From NCBI GenBank assembly GCA_043742785.1, contig JAYTXU010000038.1, positions 1 to 13,952 on the forward strand: a DNA stretch of 13,952 nucleotides, in the 5' to 3' direction. Source of the DNA: JACQCF01 sp043742785 (GTDB taxonomy: Bacteria > Omnitrophota > Gorgyraeia > Zapsychrales > Fredricksoniimonadaceae). The position numbers and the translations under genes were made by a program. The notes beneath the pieces are model-generated. The model had not been told where the DNA came from and did not search any database. It worked only from the letters and a program-made list of their open reading frames with translations. This document shows, in pieces, positions 13,151-13,952 of the stretch. The number at the start of each line of letters is the position of its first letter. Within the stretch, counting starts at the first letter, position 1.

Positions 13151-13952
13151 TTGAGCCTCCCAACCATAAACGAACTGTTTGAAATAATAAATAAATATTT
13201 AATCCGCCAATAATAACTGTGACTGTCCAAGCTAAAACTTTAAGCCACCCAGCATTAACAAACTGTCCCATCTTGAGCCTATCACATGTAAAGATTACTA
13301 ACGGTACTACCGCGAAACTCAATTGTAGAGATAAAATCACCTGGCTTAACACTAATAAACTCCCGACACCTTTCTCTCCATAAATAGCTGCCACAATTAC
13401 CGCAGGAACAATAGCAACTAGACGAGTTAAAAGCCGTCGCATCCATGGACGCAGGCGTATATTCAAAAAACCTTCCATCACAATCTGCCCAGCCAAGGTT
13501 CCAGTTAACGTTGAATTCTGACCTGAGGCCAATAGCGCTACTGCAAATAATACACTGGCAAAAGTAGCTCCCAGAACAGGAGTTAATAAACGATAGGCAT
13601 CATTGATATCTGCAACCCCCTGATGCCCAGTACCATGAAAAGCTGCCGCGCTTAAAATTAAAATAGCTGCATTAATAAAGAATGCACAAAGAAGAGCTGC
13701 TGTTGAATCAATAGTAGCAAACTTAATCGCCATTTTCTTTCCTTGCTCATTACGCTCATAAGCACGAGTTTGAACAATGCTCGAATGCAGATATAAATTA
13801 TGCGGCATAACCGTCGCCCCTAAAATACCAATCGCAATATACAACATAGTGGGATTAGTCACAATCTCTGGTCTGGGTATTAAACCAGCCAAAACTGCAG
13901 GTATAGACGGATGAGAGATGAGCATTTCATAAGCAAAGCAACCTCCAATAAG
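13143..13952 (-). CDS. Nramp-family divalent metal transporter, C-terminal part (continues beyond the window)
   Basis: Nramp proteins import Mn2+ or Fe2+ with protons across the cytoplasmic membrane. The reading frame stays open to the window edge, so the 5' part is missing; about 269 residues are visible. Roughly six or seven hydrophobic helices can be counted. The metal-site helix motif MPHNLYLHSS (in GATVMPHNLYLHSSIVQTR) is present, as is the Nramp signature ASGQNSTLTGTLAGQ-x-VMEGF. The DPGN motif of the first helix would be upstream. MPH matches Mn/Fe transporters of the MntH type, but the substrate cannot be confirmed. The ATG at 13925 is only an internal methionine. The stop overlaps the UspA start, an arrangement seen in several bacteria. 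Confidence 0.95.
   Translation of the reverse strand, partial: LIGGCFAYEMLISHPSIPAVLAGLIPRPEIVTNPTMLYIAIGILGATVMPHNLYLHSSIVQTRAYERNEQGKKMAIKFATIDSTAALLCAFFINAAILILSAAAFHGTGHQGVADINDAYRLLTPVLGATFASVLFAVALLASGQNSTLTGTLAGQIVMEGFLNIRLRPWMRRLLTRLVAIVPAVIVAAIYGEKGVGSLLVLSQVILSLQLSFAVVPLVIFTCDRLKMGQFVNAGWLKVLAWTVTVIIGGLNIYLLFQTVRLWLGGSNV

Overview
The window is a compact, low-GC (below 45% by eye) bacterial chromosome segment. Every gene I can support lies on the minus strand, so the biological order runs from high to low coordinates. Gaps are tiny, and many neighbours overlap by 4 to 20 bases. No tRNA, rRNA, insertion sequence, phage gene or CRISPR array was seen. The mix of genes (CdaA-type diadenylate cyclase, PilZ proteins, DUF3108, FIST, M16 peptidase, A-type Fe-S carrier, full-length ThiC, PdxJ) and the small zinc-binding proteins fit an uncultured Gram-negative-type lineage. 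Candidatus Omnitrophota is my best guess, from recall of gene style only; Elusimicrobiota or deltaproteobacterial relatives are not excluded.

Region A (13952 to about 12672): the C-terminal two thirds of an Nramp metal transporter (mntH-like), overlapping a UspA universal stress protein. Region B (12671 to 10649): a FIST sensory-domain protein overlapping an inositol-monophosphatase-family phosphatase, with a promoter whose -10 box is 6 nt before the FIST start codon. Region C (10648 to 10501): a 148-bp non-coding gap with two candidate promoters and an RNA-like inverted-repeat structure that starts almost exactly where transcription from the upstream promoter should begin.

Region D (10500 to 2970): a tightly packed probable operon: four-cysteine small protein, M20 peptidase, DUF3108 exported protein, trpB, trpA, M16 zinc peptidase, A-type Fe-S carrier, thiC. 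It mixes tryptophan synthesis, thiamine synthesis, Fe-S assembly and proteolysis. Region E (2969 to 1): a new promoter, then PilZ protein, four-cysteine small protein, second PilZ protein, RluA-type pseudouridine synthase, cdaA, a 29-codon membrane-anchor ORF and the start of pdxJ.

Two observations deserve most attention. First, the 29-codon ORF between cdaA and pdxJ looks like the membrane anchor of the c-di-AMP cyclase regulator CdaR/YbbR with all extracytoplasmic domains missing; it has a good ribosome binding site and overlaps cdaA by 4 nt. Second, the structured leader at 10518..10611 with nested promoters matches no riboswitch class I could recall. Two genes (FIST and the first gene of region D) also appear to have leaderless or nearly leaderless transcripts.
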